Source of the DNA: JAGHBT01 sp035311885
GTDB lineage: Bacteria; Krumholzibacteriota; Krumholzibacteriia; Krumholzibacteriales; WJIX01
NCBI GenBank assembly: GCA_964554125.1
Contig: CAZKNG010000001.1
Location: 1 to 64,000, forward strand
Length of the DNA: 64,000 bases
Reading direction: 5' to 3'
The position numbers and the translations under genes are program-made. Below, piece after piece: positions 28,397-36,791 of this stretch. Below the pieces are notes generated by a model that saw nothing but the letters and a program-made list of their open reading frames with translations, had not been told where the DNA came from and searched no databases. The number at the start of each line of letters is the position of its first letter. Positions within the stretch are counted from its first letter, which is position 1.

Positions 28397-29353
28397 CTAT
28401 TTCTTTTCTACCTTTGCTTCTCCGCTCTTGCCGCCGGCGATCAGAAATAAAACCGCCATCCTGACAGCAACTCCATTCGTTACCTGAGGCAATATCACAG
28501 CCTGCTTACCATCGGCAACATGCTGACTTATTTCCACCCCTCTGTTCATAGGCCCCGGATGCATAACAATACAATCATTCCTGGCACTTCTGAGAACTTC
28601 AGATGAAACTCCGAAAACAGTAAAGTACTCTCTTAGACTGGGAAATAGCTTGTTTTTCTGACGTTCCAGCTGTATACGCAAAATATTAATCGCGTCAGCA
28701 TCGGAGACGGCTTTTCTAAGATCGTACTCTATCTTTACTCCTCCGTCGCCGAGATTCTCTACTTCAGGCGGCATCATAGTGGGCGGGCCGCAAACCGTAA
28801 CCTCCGCCCCCATTCTGGTCAAACCCCAGATATTGGAACGGGCTACTCTGCTGTGCATAATATCCCCTATAATAGTCACTTTTTTCCCTTTTAATGTTCC
28901 CCATCTCTGTCTGAGAGTCAACATGTCAAGCAAAGCCTGCGTTGGATGTTCATGCTGGCCGTCACCCGCGTTAACAATCGAAGCATCGAGAAATTCAGAT
29001 AGAAATCTGTGAGCTCCTGAACTGCCGTGTCGCATCACAACAATATCAACCTTCATAGCTTCGATATTCTCAGCTGTATCACGGAGGCTCTCTCCCTTTT
29101 TAACCGATGAAGTAGCTTTCGAGAAATTAACAATGTCGGCGCTGAGTCTCTTCTCCGCGAGTTCAAAACTCATTTTAGTTCTGGTGCTTGGCTCATAAAA
29201 GAGGTTCGCGATTGTTATCCCCCTGAGAGCCGGAACTTTCTTAATTGCCCTCTCTGAAACTTCCTTGAAATTATCAGCCGTATCCAGAATCAGCTCTATC
29301 TCCCCGGAAGACAGCTCTTCAAGTCCCAGAAGATTCTTTTGATTGTACCGCAC
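28397..29353 (-). CDS. pyrB: Aspartate carbamoyltransferase catalytic subunit
   Basis: A 318-residue transcarbamoylase. Carbamoyl-phosphate binding motif FYEPSTRTKMSF, then MRHGSSGAHRFL, DGQHEHPTQALLD, HSRVARSN, and HPGPMNRGVEI are all in order. It makes carbamoyl-aspartate in the committed pyrimidine step. GTG start at 29353 with a GGGGG-rich ribosome site. No regulatory pyrI subunit is present, as in many bacteria that regulate by PyrR. A short charged C-terminal tail (EAKVEKK) is present. Confidence 0.96.
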   Translation of the reverse strand: MRYNQKNLLGLEELSSGEIELILDTADNFKEVSERAIKKVPALRGITIANLFYEPSTRTKMSFELAEKRLSADIVNFSKATSSVKKGESLRDTAENIEAMKVDIVVMRHGSSGAHRFLSEFLDASIVNAGDGQHEHPTQALLDMLTLRQRWGTLKGKKVTIIGDIMHSRVARSNIWGLTRMGAEVTVCGPPTMMPPEVENLGDGGVKIEYDLRKAVSDADAINILRIQLERQKNKLFPSLREYFTVFGVSSEVLRSARNDCIVMHPGPMNRGVEISQHVADGKQAVILPQVTNGVAVRMAVLFLIAGGKSGEAKVEKK

Positions 29354-29389
29354 CTTACCCCCTTACTTGATTATCATCAGTAACAATGT

Positions 29390-30094
29390 CTATTTCTTTT
29401 TCGATCCCGGTTTCCTTTTTTTCTTCTGCCCGCCGGATTTGCCTTTCCCTGATTTCGAGGAACTCTTTCGTTTCTTGTTTGAAGAAGTTCCCCCGGACTC
29501 CTTTGACTCTCCAGCTATACTCTTTTTCCCTTCATCCTCTTTTACTCCGGAAACCACTTCTCCTAAAATAACCTTTTCTTCTCCATCGGTTTCCTTTAAA
29601 AAGACCCTTACAGTTTCATAACTTGAAGTGGGAACGTTTTTCCCAACAGAATCGGCACGTATCGGAAATTCTCTGTGCCCCCTGTCAACAAGAACGGCAA
29701 GCCTGATAACCTTTGGCCTGCCAAAGTCGATAAGTTCATCTAAAGCCGCCCTGACGGTACGGCCCGTGGATAATACATCATCGATCAGAACAACGACCTT
29801 CTCATTTATGTCAACGGGAATTTCTGTATTGCCGACCACAGGATTTGAAGCAATCATCTGTACGTCATCCCTGTATAAAGTGATATCAAGAGCTCCTACC
29901 GGTACATCTACCCCCTCAAATCCCTGGATGAGACCCGCTATACGTTCAGCCAGAGGTACACCCCGTTTTCTTATTCCGACCAGAACAAGATCTCCAACAC
30001 CTCTGTTGTTCTCGACAATTTCATGAGCGATTCTCATAATGGTGCGGCGAATCTGGGTACCATCCATAACAACCGCTTTTCTTAAAATATCCAA
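29390..30094 (-). CDS. pyrR: PyrR: pyrimidine attenuation regulator / uracil phosphoribosyltransferase with unusual basic tail
   Basis: The first about 185 residues match PyrR: KRGVPLAERIA, the PRPP-binding loop DDVLSTGRT (about 105-113), and LVDRGHREFPIRAD. PyrR binds pyr mRNA in the presence of UMP and promotes termination; many also have uracil phosphoribosyltransferase activity. The remaining about 50 residues form a low-complexity tail very rich in Lys, Ser and Gly (11 of the last 16 residues are Lys or Arg), absent from ordinary PyrR of about 180 residues. The start is taken as TTG 30094, with AGGAGG 8 nt upstream; TTG at 30100 would have only a 2-nt spacer. It is the first gene of the pyr operon and is preceded by an attenuator-like leader. 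Confidence 0.93.
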   Translation of the reverse strand: MDILRKAVVMDGTQIRRTIMRIAHEIVENNRGVGDLVLVGIRKRGVPLAERIAGLIQGFEGVDVPVGALDITLYRDDVQMIASNPVVGNTEIPVDINEKVVVLIDDVLSTGRTVRAALDELIDFGRPKVIRLAVLVDRGHREFPIRADSVGKNVPTSSYETVRVFLKETDGEEKVILGEVVSGVKEDEGKKSIAGESKESGGTSSNKKRKSSSKSGKGKSGGQKKKRKPGSKKK

Positions 30095-30168
30095 ATGCAA
30101 AACCTCCTTACAGCCGGTAACATATACTAAACCGTTGTATCCATAAAATATTTTCAGACAATCAATTA

Positions 30169-30257
30169 GCCCGGCAACCGGGCAAAAAAAATCCCCCCGT
30201 ACCGGGAGGTATCTGACTCTCTCTTCCCTTGCCGGCCTCCCGGACCGGATTAAAAGG
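30169..30257 (-). promoter_or_regulatory. PyrR-type attenuator leader of the pyr operon (binding loop, antiterminator, terminator)
   Basis: Read on the minus strand. At 30257-30231 the RNA would contain CCUUUUAAUCCGG-UCCGGGAGG-CCGGC then AAGG, which folds as a stem-loop and closely resembles the PyrR binding loop (consensus ARUCCNGNGAGGYU, here one nucleotide shorter in the loop). At 30209-30193 CCTCCCG-GTA-CGGGGGG forms a hairpin followed by eight Ts (30191-30184, after an AT step): an intrinsic terminator. CCGGGAGG of the upstream element is exactly complementary to CCTCCCGG of the terminator stem, so the two states exclude each other. A further hairpin GCCCGG-TTG-CCGGGC lies at 30183-30169. 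The pyrR gene follows. Confidence 0.75.
30193..30209 (-). terminator. Intrinsic terminator within the pyr leader
   Basis: Stem CCTCCCG / CGGGGGG (one T:G pair) with a GTA loop, followed on the minus strand by ATTTTTTTT-type sequence down to 30184. Position 93 nt upstream of pyrR and complementarity to the upstream PyrR-loop-like element suggest it is conditional. Confidence 0.75.
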
Positions 30258-30268
30258 ATATCTTCACT

Positions 30269-30297
30269 ATACTAACCCCAACAAAAAGGTAATACAA
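30269..30297 (-). promoter_or_regulatory. Promoter of the pyr operon
   Basis: Minus strand TTGTAT (30297-30292) and TAGTAT (30274-30269) with a 17-nt spacer. The predicted transcript start falls about 5-8 nt before the PyrR-loop-like element, the usual layout for a pyr attenuator. Confidence 0.55.
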
Positions 30298-30431
30298 CCC
30301 TTTTTTTAAATTTTTTAAGAACAAACGTCTTATAAACTGATAACTAACTTCTTTTATATTTACTTACAAACCGGACTCCGGGCGGATGAATAAAAAAAAG
30401 GCCGGATTTTTCTTGGCGCTTCTCGTATATC

Positions 30432-31328
30432 TCATGCTTTTCCCTTTCTCCTCTCCGCGATAACGCCCAGTTGAGAGATGATCATCCCGGCGAACATAAG
30501 AGTACATCCGGCAATTCCTCTGACGGAAAGAACTTCTCCCAATATCAACCAACCGCCCAGAACAGCAAAAACCGCTTCAAAACTCATAATAATCGAAGCG
30601 TGTGCCGCGGGAGTGTGCCTTTGGGCCAGGATCTGAAATGTATAAGCAACCCCTACGGAGAAAACTCCTCCGTAAATTATCGGCACGGCTGCCAGGTAGA
30701 GCGAGTTTAAACTTATCACTTCTGTAAAGATAGAAACGGCAAGGCTTAAAAGAGAACATACGGCGCACTGAATGAAGGCGAGAATCAGCGGATCTATACT
30801 TTTTGAAAAGGAGCCGATCAGAAGAACGTGTCCGGCCCAGAAAAAGGCTCCTGCAAATACCAGAATGTCCCCCTTGACCAACCTCAGCCCCCCCGCAATC
30901 GAGAGCAGATAAAGCCCTGTAACGGCAAGCACAGCTCCGAGCCATGTTCTCCACCCGACCCGCCTCTTCCAGAAAAAGCCTGCCATAGGAACAATAACAA
31001 CATACAACCCCGTAATAAAGCCGGCCTTACCCGCAGTTGTATAAACAACACCGACCTGCTGAAGGGAGGAGGCGATAAATAGAAACAGCCCGGCTGAAAA
31101 ACCGCTGACCAGAACATGTCTTCTTTTTCCTGTCCAGCCGTAACCGAACTTAAATCTTCTAACAAGGACAAAGGGAGACAGAACAAGAGCGGCAAGAGCA
31201 AAACGGACACCGTTAAAAATAAACGGCCCGACATACTTCATTCCCAAGCGCTGAGCGACAAAAGCAAATCCCCATATAGCAGCTGTAAGAAACAGCAGAC
31301 AGTCATATCGTATTATCTTGCTTTTCAA
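30432..31328 (-). CDS. EamA/DMT-family transporter
   Basis: A 298-residue membrane protein with ten hydrophobic segments arranged as two EamA repeats; the start LTAAIWGFAFVAQRLG and the second-half end FEAVFAVLGGWLILGE are typical. Members export or import amino acids, nucleobases or other small metabolites; substrate unknown. TTG start at 31328 with GGGG upstream. It lies directly upstream of the pyr promoter and has the same orientation, but the pyr leader separates them. A second, dissimilar DMT protein is encoded at 41.7 kb. Confidence 0.9.
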   Translation of the reverse strand: MKSKIIRYDCLLFLTAAIWGFAFVAQRLGMKYVGPFIFNGVRFALAALVLSPFVLVRRFKFGYGWTGKRRHVLVSGFSAGLFLFIASSLQQVGVVYTTAGKAGFITGLYVVIVPMAGFFWKRRVGWRTWLGAVLAVTGLYLLSIAGGLRLVKGDILVFAGAFFWAGHVLLIGSFSKSIDPLILAFIQCAVCSLLSLAVSIFTEVISLNSLYLAAVPIIYGGVFSVGVAYTFQILAQRHTPAAHASIIMSFEAVFAVLGGWLILGEVLSVRGIAGCTLMFAGMIISQLGVIAERRKGKA

Positions 31329-31408
31329 TTAACCCCATTTCATAAAGAAAATTATCCAAAAAATCAGTTTGATGCCGTCCGGCATAGCTGATGATCATTA
31401 ATGATGGT

Positions 31409-32584
31409 TTAACGTTTATTCACGCCGCCGGCACAGGAGTACATATAAACCGCGAATGAAGCCAGCCAGTGTTCTCCTTCATAATTACCGGTTGCAACGC
31501 GACTGAGCGCGTCATCAGAGTGCAAATCAGCTGCTTCAAATATTATCCTGCGCGCGGGGTCTCCGAATTTAAGAGATTTACCAATTCCATAGAGACACCA
31601 TGCACGGCTCAAGTTTAGACCATCGAGGTGAACTATTTTAGGATCACTTCGATCAGATACTTCGGCAGGTTTCAGTAGATTTTCAGGATATCCCTTATTA
31701 AGCGCCGGCAGAAATCCGTGGAACCATTCTCCGAATTCGTCCCGCTTAAAAACCCTTCTCATCAGATCAGCTTCAACAAGACACGGTGAAAGGAAATCAT
31801 CTCCGTCGGGCTCCCATGAACCGGGGCATTTCCGGTCATCGGCAAAATAATCTATGCTTCTCGCAACAATCACCTCTTCCAATTCAGAAAGATCCGCCGC
31901 CCGGGCATAATCAAGCGCGAAAGCTAATCCGAAAGCGGTATTGGCATGCACACCTCTTCTGATCGGATATGTCTGCTTGGGAATAAATGAAAGATACCGG
32001 TCAACTATATTATCAGTCAGAGGCTGAAGATTCCTGCTCCATCTCTCAGCGGCGGGGTCATCCCACTCAAGAAGCTCCTGGGAAAGTTTTAGAAGCCACG
32101 CCCAGCCGTACATCCGCTCAAATGATCTGCGTCCCGGCTGGTTTAAGTATCTGACTTCAGCTTCTATATTTCTCTCTGTAAGGTTGCCATCGAGAACGGA
32201 ACGTAAACTGTCAGCCTCCGGCAGTTCGGGGAAGATCCTAAGCAGGCGCGTCATCATCCAGTGCGCGTGCACGCAGGAATGCCAATCAAAACAACCGTTG
32301 AAAGCGGGATGCAGCTGCGAGGGACTTTTGACTTCACTGCGGTCATTGATCACATGAGAAAGCTTAGCAGGATACTCCTTCCTCACGCACCTGAGGGCTA
32401 TACGAGCGAACGCTGAAGCGGTCCCACTTGAAAGAGCAGCTTTGCGACTCCGCCCAGCCGGAGCAGCCGCGTTCTTAATGCGGTCGGAACCCGCGCCGTT
32501 AACCTGCTGAGCAAATAAAAAAGAAAATATAACCGTAATAATAAAAGTTTGAACAGACTTTAAGCGGTACACATTTTTCTGCAA
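31409..32584 (-). CDS. Secreted DUF2891-family protein
   Basis: About 391 residues. A signal peptide precedes an alpha-helical domain with the DUF2891 hallmarks HPAFNGCFDWHSCVHAHWM, RSFERMYGWAWLLKL, and a C-terminal HLDGLNLSRAWCLYGI. I recall the family as widespread and functionally undefined; the fold is likely an alpha/alpha barrel as in glycan-active enzymes (inference). The start is taken as TTG 32584 because AGGAGAAAGG lies 3 nt upstream; a frame extension to 32632 adds residues with no signal-peptide logic. Divergent from the ABC operon, with 300 nt between. Confidence 0.8.
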   Translation of the reverse strand: MQKNVYRLKSVQTFIITVIFSFLFAQQVNGAGSDRIKNAAAPAGRSRKAALSSGTASAFARIALRCVRKEYPAKLSHVINDRSEVKSPSQLHPAFNGCFDWHSCVHAHWMMTRLLRIFPELPEADSLRSVLDGNLTERNIEAEVRYLNQPGRRSFERMYGWAWLLKLSQELLEWDDPAAERWSRNLQPLTDNIVDRYLSFIPKQTYPIRRGVHANTAFGLAFALDYARAADLSELEEVIVARSIDYFADDRKCPGSWEPDGDDFLSPCLVEADLMRRVFKRDEFGEWFHGFLPALNKGYPENLLKPAEVSDRSDPKIVHLDGLNLSRAWCLYGIGKSLKFGDPARRIIFEAADLHSDDALSRVATGNYEGEHWLASFAVYMYSCAGGVNKR

Positions 32585-32717
32585 GGTCCTTTCTCCTTCT
32601 CTGATAACGATTAATTTAATCCAAATCCTCACTTATATTTACTAATTATCAGATATTGAAAACCTGCGGGTTCATCAAATCCTGATAAAACCCTATTTTC
32701 TGATTTTTAGATTTTTT

Positions 32718-32746
32718 TTGACAAAATGACAAGTTATTTTTATTAT
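32718..32746 (+). promoter_or_regulatory. Strong sigma-70-type promoter for the ABC/GldG operon
   Basis: TTGACA (32718-32723), a 17-nt spacer, then TATTAT (32741-32746): a near-consensus promoter in very AT-rich DNA. It gives a leader of about 130 nt before the ATG at 32886. The best promoter match in the window. Confidence 0.7.
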
Positions 32747-32885
32747 CTTGAAAAATAAGCAGTCTTGAAATTATAGGTTTTTTTCTTAACTTACTTAAAG
32801 AAATAACAGTTAGAAATTTTGGAACTATCTATCAAGAACTATTGTAACAAATATAAAATATATATTAATAAAAAGGAGATCTGGT

Positions 32886-33821
32886 ATGATAGAATTCAAA
32901 CAGTTGACTAAGTACTATGGGGACCTTTGCGCTCTGGATAAAGTCGATCTTACAATAGAAAGGGGACAGATACTCGGACTCCTTGGACCAAACGGTGCCG
33001 GCAAAACAACGGCAATGCGGATTCTGACCGGATATCTTGTTCCGACCACAGGCACAATCGAAGCAAGGGGACTTTCCATTGAAAAGGATATTCACAAAAT
33101 AAAAGAGATGATCGGGTACCTTCCCGAATCGGCACCTCTCTACGAAAATATGATAGTCTATGAATACCTCGACTATATTGCGAATGTGCGAGGATTAGAA
33201 GAAGAGAAGAAACGTAAGCGTCTATCTGAACTGGCTGACATATGCGGCCTGCGGGAAAACATGCACCGTCCCATACACGAACTGTCCAAAGGGTATAAAC
33301 AGCGTGTGGGACTTGCTCACGCGATAATGGCCGACCCTGAGATTCTTGTGCTTGACGAACCGACAACGGGTCTCGATCCCAACCAGATAGTTGAGATCCG
33401 CGATATCATAAAAAAAATCGGAAGAGAAAAGACAGTAATCCTGTCCACTCACATACTGAGCGAGGTCGAAGCAACTTGTGACAGAATTGTTATTATTAAC
33501 CGCGGCAGTATCGTCGCGGATGGAAGTACCGAGGAACTCAAACAAACCACAAAAACCGAATACACCGTCAATATTTCACTCAAAAACGCGGAATTCGGGG
33601 ATGTGAAAAGCAGGCTTGACCAGATAGAAGAAATAAAAGAGATAGAAAGTGCTGGTAAGAATAACGGAATCCTGTCAGTTAAACTTTCATGTCATACTGA
33701 AAAGGATATCAGAGAATCGATATACGGAAAAATAAAAGAGCAGAACTGGATTCTTGTTGAAATGACGAGGGATGTTAAGAGTCTCGAGAGAATATTCGGT
33801 GAATTGACCAAAGAAAATTAA
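32886..33821 (+). CDS. ABC transporter ATP-binding protein, GldA-like
   Basis: A 311-residue ATPase: Walker A GPNGAGKTT at 34-42, signature ELSKGYKQRVGLA, Walker B ILVLDEPTTGLDPNQ, and the switch histidine in STHILSE. The C-terminal about 90 residues are a DUF4162-like regulatory extension. It is followed by a single ABC-2 permease, a GldG-like auxiliary protein and a DUF4340 protein, the arrangement known from the Gld gliding/secretion-linked ABC system of Bacteroidetes and from related operons in many other phyla. The start is ATG with AAGGAGA 8 nt upstream. Confidence 0.92.
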   Translation: MIEFKQLTKYYGDLCALDKVDLTIERGQILGLLGPNGAGKTTAMRILTGYLVPTTGTIEARGLSIEKDIHKIKEMIGYLPESAPLYENMIVYEYLDYIANVRGLEEEKKRKRLSELADICGLRENMHRPIHELSKGYKQRVGLAHAIMADPEILVLDEPTTGLDPNQIVEIRDIIKKIGREKTVILSTHILSEVEATCDRIVIINRGSIVADGSTEELKQTTKTEYTVNISLKNAEFGDVKSRLDQIEEIKEIESAGKNNGILSVKLSCHTEKDIRESIYGKIKEQNWILVEMTRDVKSLERIFGELTKEN

Positions 33822-33857
33822 CTCTTGAACTGTTCGATCAAATAAAGGAGAAAAAAT

Positions 33858-34571
33858 ATGCTGAAATCGCGTAATATAGCTCAAATATTCAAAAAGGAAT
33901 TTACTGTATATTTCATATCTCCAATTGCCTACATAGTAATATCAATATTCCTGATTGTAACGGGATGGTTTTTCTTCTCAACATTCTTTCTCTATAACCA
34001 GGCGGAATTGAGAAGCTTCTTTTCCCTTTTGCCGACAACATTTTCATTTATCATACCAGCTGTAACAATGCACCTCTTTTCGCAAGAATTGAGCTCCGGT
34101 TCATACGAGGTGCTTCTCACTCTCCCTGTCTCGACCAAAGATATTATCGCGGGTAAATTCCTCGCCGCCCTGGCCTTTGTCGTAATTATGCTGTTGCCTA
34201 CGGTAAGTTACGCGATTTCAGTATCTTTTCTGGGAGACCTTGATTGGGGACCCATAGCGGGCGGGTATCTTGGAGCAATTCTGCTTGGAGGAATGTTTAC
34301 ATCAATAGGACTCTTCACGTCTGGCCTCACAAAGAACCAGATAATCGCTCTGCTTGCGGCAATAGGAATCTGTTTCGCTTTGACAATGATCGACAACCTG
34401 CTCTTTTTCCTGCCTGAGTCATTGCTGGGCTTTTTCCAGCAGCTCGGAGCGGGATATCATTTTCGCAACATCACCAAGGGAATAATAGATTCAAGAGATA
34501 TAATATATTTTCTAAGCTTTATCTTTATCGCTCTATACGCGGCCTACCTGGTAATGCAGGAGAAAAAGTAG
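33858..34571 (+). CDS. ABC-2 type permease, GldF-like
   Basis: A 237-residue protein with six hydrophobic segments and the conserved ABC-2 front EFTVYFISPIAYIVISIFL, then MHLFSQELSSGSYEVLLTLPVS with TKDIIAGKF, the coupling-helix region for the ATPase. ATG follows AAGGAG. It is the membrane half of the transporter encoded with the upstream ATPase; it is 12 nt from the GldG-like gene. Substrate is not known for this family. Confidence 0.9.
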   Translation: MLKSRNIAQIFKKEFTVYFISPIAYIVISIFLIVTGWFFFSTFFLYNQAELRSFFSLLPTTFSFIIPAVTMHLFSQELSSGSYEVLLTLPVSTKDIIAGKFLAALAFVVIMLLPTVSYAISVSFLGDLDWGPIAGGYLGAILLGGMFTSIGLFTSGLTKNQIIALLAAIGICFALTMIDNLLFFLPESLLGFFQQLGAGYHFRNITKGIIDSRDIIYFLSFIFIALYAAYLVMQEKK

Positions 34572-34583
34572 AAGGGGGAAGTA

Positions 34584-36770
34584 ATGAGTAGAAATATACA
34601 AACGGGTAAATACTTTAAATTTATTGTTTATGTAGTAATAGTAATTCTGATTAATCTAGCGGGGATTACACTCTTTTTCAGAGTTGATCTTACATCGGGA
34701 AATATATATTCACTTTCTGAGGCCAGCAAAGAAGCCGTGGAAACACTTTCCGAACCACTCACCATAAATGTTTTCTTTACAAGGGACCTTCCGGCTCCTC
34801 ATAACAATACAAGACGTTACCTTCACGACATGCTGGAGGAGTATTCTGTCAACTCAAACGAGTATTTCAACTATCGCTTCTACGATGTCAGCGTCAAAGA
34901 AGGTGATCTGAAGGAAGAAAGCAGGAAGAATCAACAGCTGGCCCACAGCTACGGTATATACCCCGTGCAGATCAAGAACATAGAACAGGACGAAGTACAG
35001 TTCAAAAAAGCATATATGGGAATGGCAATGGTTCACGGAGATATCATAGACAAAATACCTTCAATTACATCTACTGACGGACTGGAATACAAGATTACTT
35101 CGAAAATAGAGAAAATGAACGACAAGATAAGCGCTCTTCTCAATCTCGAAGAACAGATAAAGGTCAGACTGTACTATTCCTCATCTCTGGCAAAGATAGC
35201 TCCGAAGATTAATATGGAGGAACTGCCGCAATTACCGGAAAAGATAGAGTCTGCCCTGGCGAGCCTGAACGACAAGTATTACTCAAGGCTGGATTTTGAA
35301 AGACGGAATCCAACCGAGGACTCCTCTCTCGAAGAAGAGGTGTCAAAATACAATGTAATGACTCTGAGATGGCCTGCCATGAAAGATGAATCGGGAAATA
35401 CAACAATCGAAGAAGGCCACGGTTCAATCGGTATCGTCGTTATTAACAAAGAGAAATACGAAACAATAGAATTGATTAATGTTATAAATATGCCCATTTT
35501 CGGAACTCAATACCAGCTCGTCGACCTGAGCAATATAGAGGAAACAATCAGCGAAGCTATTGATAACGTTATAGATATCAATAAGAAGATCGGTTATCTG
35601 ACAAGCCACGGTTCAATCCCGCTTAAGGGAAACGCAACAAACAGCACTAAATCAATTGATAATTTCAACTCTCTTCTTTCAGAAAGTTATTCTGTCTCTG
35701 AAGTGGACCTAAAGGAGAACGATATACCTGAGGGTATAGATTGTCTTATTATCGCCGGTCCTAAAGAAAATTTTTCCGAATACGAACTATTCGAAATAGA
35801 TCAGTTCCTTATGAGCGGAAAATCTGTGGCTTTCTTCCTCGATCCCTTTGAACAGATTGAACCGTCTGGTAACCAGATGCAGAGAAGATACAACAATCGC
35901 CCCACCTATATGCCTATAAAAACCGGACTGGAAAAGCTCTTGTCAAACTATGGAGCAGAAACAAGCAGTTCTTATGTCCTGGACGAGGAATGCTACGAGC
36001 AGAACATGCCCCGCAGATACGGCGGCGGAAAACAGAAAGTCTATTTCGCTCCTCTTATAAAAAACAAAAATATCAACAACAAGATGGAATTCATGAGAAA
36101 TATCAAGGCGTTAGTCACACTTAAAGCATCACCTGTAAAACCCCTGAAAGAACGGATAGAAGAGATTGGAGTAACGGAGAATATACTCTTCTCTTCCTCG
36201 GAAAGATCCTGGGAGATGAGCGAGCAGATTTCTCTCAACCCTATGATGACACGCCCCCCGCAAGACCCTTCAAAGTTCAGAAGCTTTTCTCTAAGCCTGC
36301 TTCTGGAAGGAGAATTTCCGAGCTATTTCAAAAACAGAGAAATCCCGGAGAAACCGGCGGAAGAAACTGAGGAAAGCGAAGAAGAATCCGGAGAAGAAAT
36401 AACCGGGGTCAAACCAACCAAACTAAGCAATGAGAAAACTTTTATTACCAAAGGGAACCCGGGTAAAATCTTTCTCACGGGGAGCTCAGAACTGCTCTCT
36501 AACAGCATAATAGACGAAACAGGGAAAGCTCCCAGCTCCACATTTGCAATGAATCTCATAGACAGACTGAACGACAGAGAGGCTTACGCGTCGATGAGAA
36601 GCAAACAGCAGCGGTTTAATCCGCTTGACGAAACATCAACCGGTTCAAGAGCATTTGTAAAGACTTTCAACATAGCGGGACTGCCGGTGCTTGTAATATT
36701 GTTCGGGATTATCATATGGATGCGGCGTGAATCGAAGAAACGCAATATTCAAAGGATTTTTGAGAAATAA
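34584..36770 (+). CDS. GldG-like ABC-transporter auxiliary protein
   Basis: A 728-residue protein with one membrane helix near the N-terminus (about 12-34) and one near the C-terminus (about 698-716), and a large domain between them on the extracytoplasmic side. LTSGNIYSLSEASKEAVETL and the DVSVKEGDLKEESRK region, plus GYLTSHGSIPLKG and LIIAGPKENFSEYELFEIDQFL, match the ABC_transp_aux/GldG family. A strongly acidic stretch (Glu-rich, about 593-615) interrupts the C-terminal part. ATG after GAAGGGGGAAG. Functionally coupled to the two upstream genes by position; its biochemical role is not established. Confidence 0.88.
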   Translation: MSRNIQTGKYFKFIVYVVIVILINLAGITLFFRVDLTSGNIYSLSEASKEAVETLSEPLTINVFFTRDLPAPHNNTRRYLHDMLEEYSVNSNEYFNYRFYDVSVKEGDLKEESRKNQQLAHSYGIYPVQIKNIEQDEVQFKKAYMGMAMVHGDIIDKIPSITSTDGLEYKITSKIEKMNDKISALLNLEEQIKVRLYYSSSLAKIAPKINMEELPQLPEKIESALASLNDKYYSRLDFERRNPTEDSSLEEEVSKYNVMTLRWPAMKDESGNTTIEEGHGSIGIVVINKEKYETIELINVINMPIFGTQYQLVDLSNIEETISEAIDNVIDINKKIGYLTSHGSIPLKGNATNSTKSIDNFNSLLSESYSVSEVDLKENDIPEGIDCLIIAGPKENFSEYELFEIDQFLMSGKSVAFFLDPFEQIEPSGNQMQRRYNNRPTYMPIKTGLEKLLSNYGAETSSSYVLDEECYEQNMPRRYGGGKQKVYFAPLIKNKNINNKMEFMRNIKALVTLKASPVKPLKERIEEIGVTENILFSSSERSWEMSEQISLNPMMTRPPQDPSKFRSFSLSLLLEGEFPSYFKNREIPEKPAEETEESEEESGEEITGVKPTKLSNEKTFITKGNPGKIFLTGSSELLSNSIIDETGKAPSSTFAMNLIDRLNDREAYASMRSKQQRFNPLDETSTGSRAFVKTFNIAGLPVLVILFGIIIWMRRESKKRNIQRIFEK

Positions 36771-36791
36771 CAAATGGAGGGAAACCCTAAA

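Noticed and set aside
30360..30431. Terminator after the first DMT gene
   Set aside because: A run of eight Ts on the minus strand is present near 30,400, but no stable GC stem precedes it directly.
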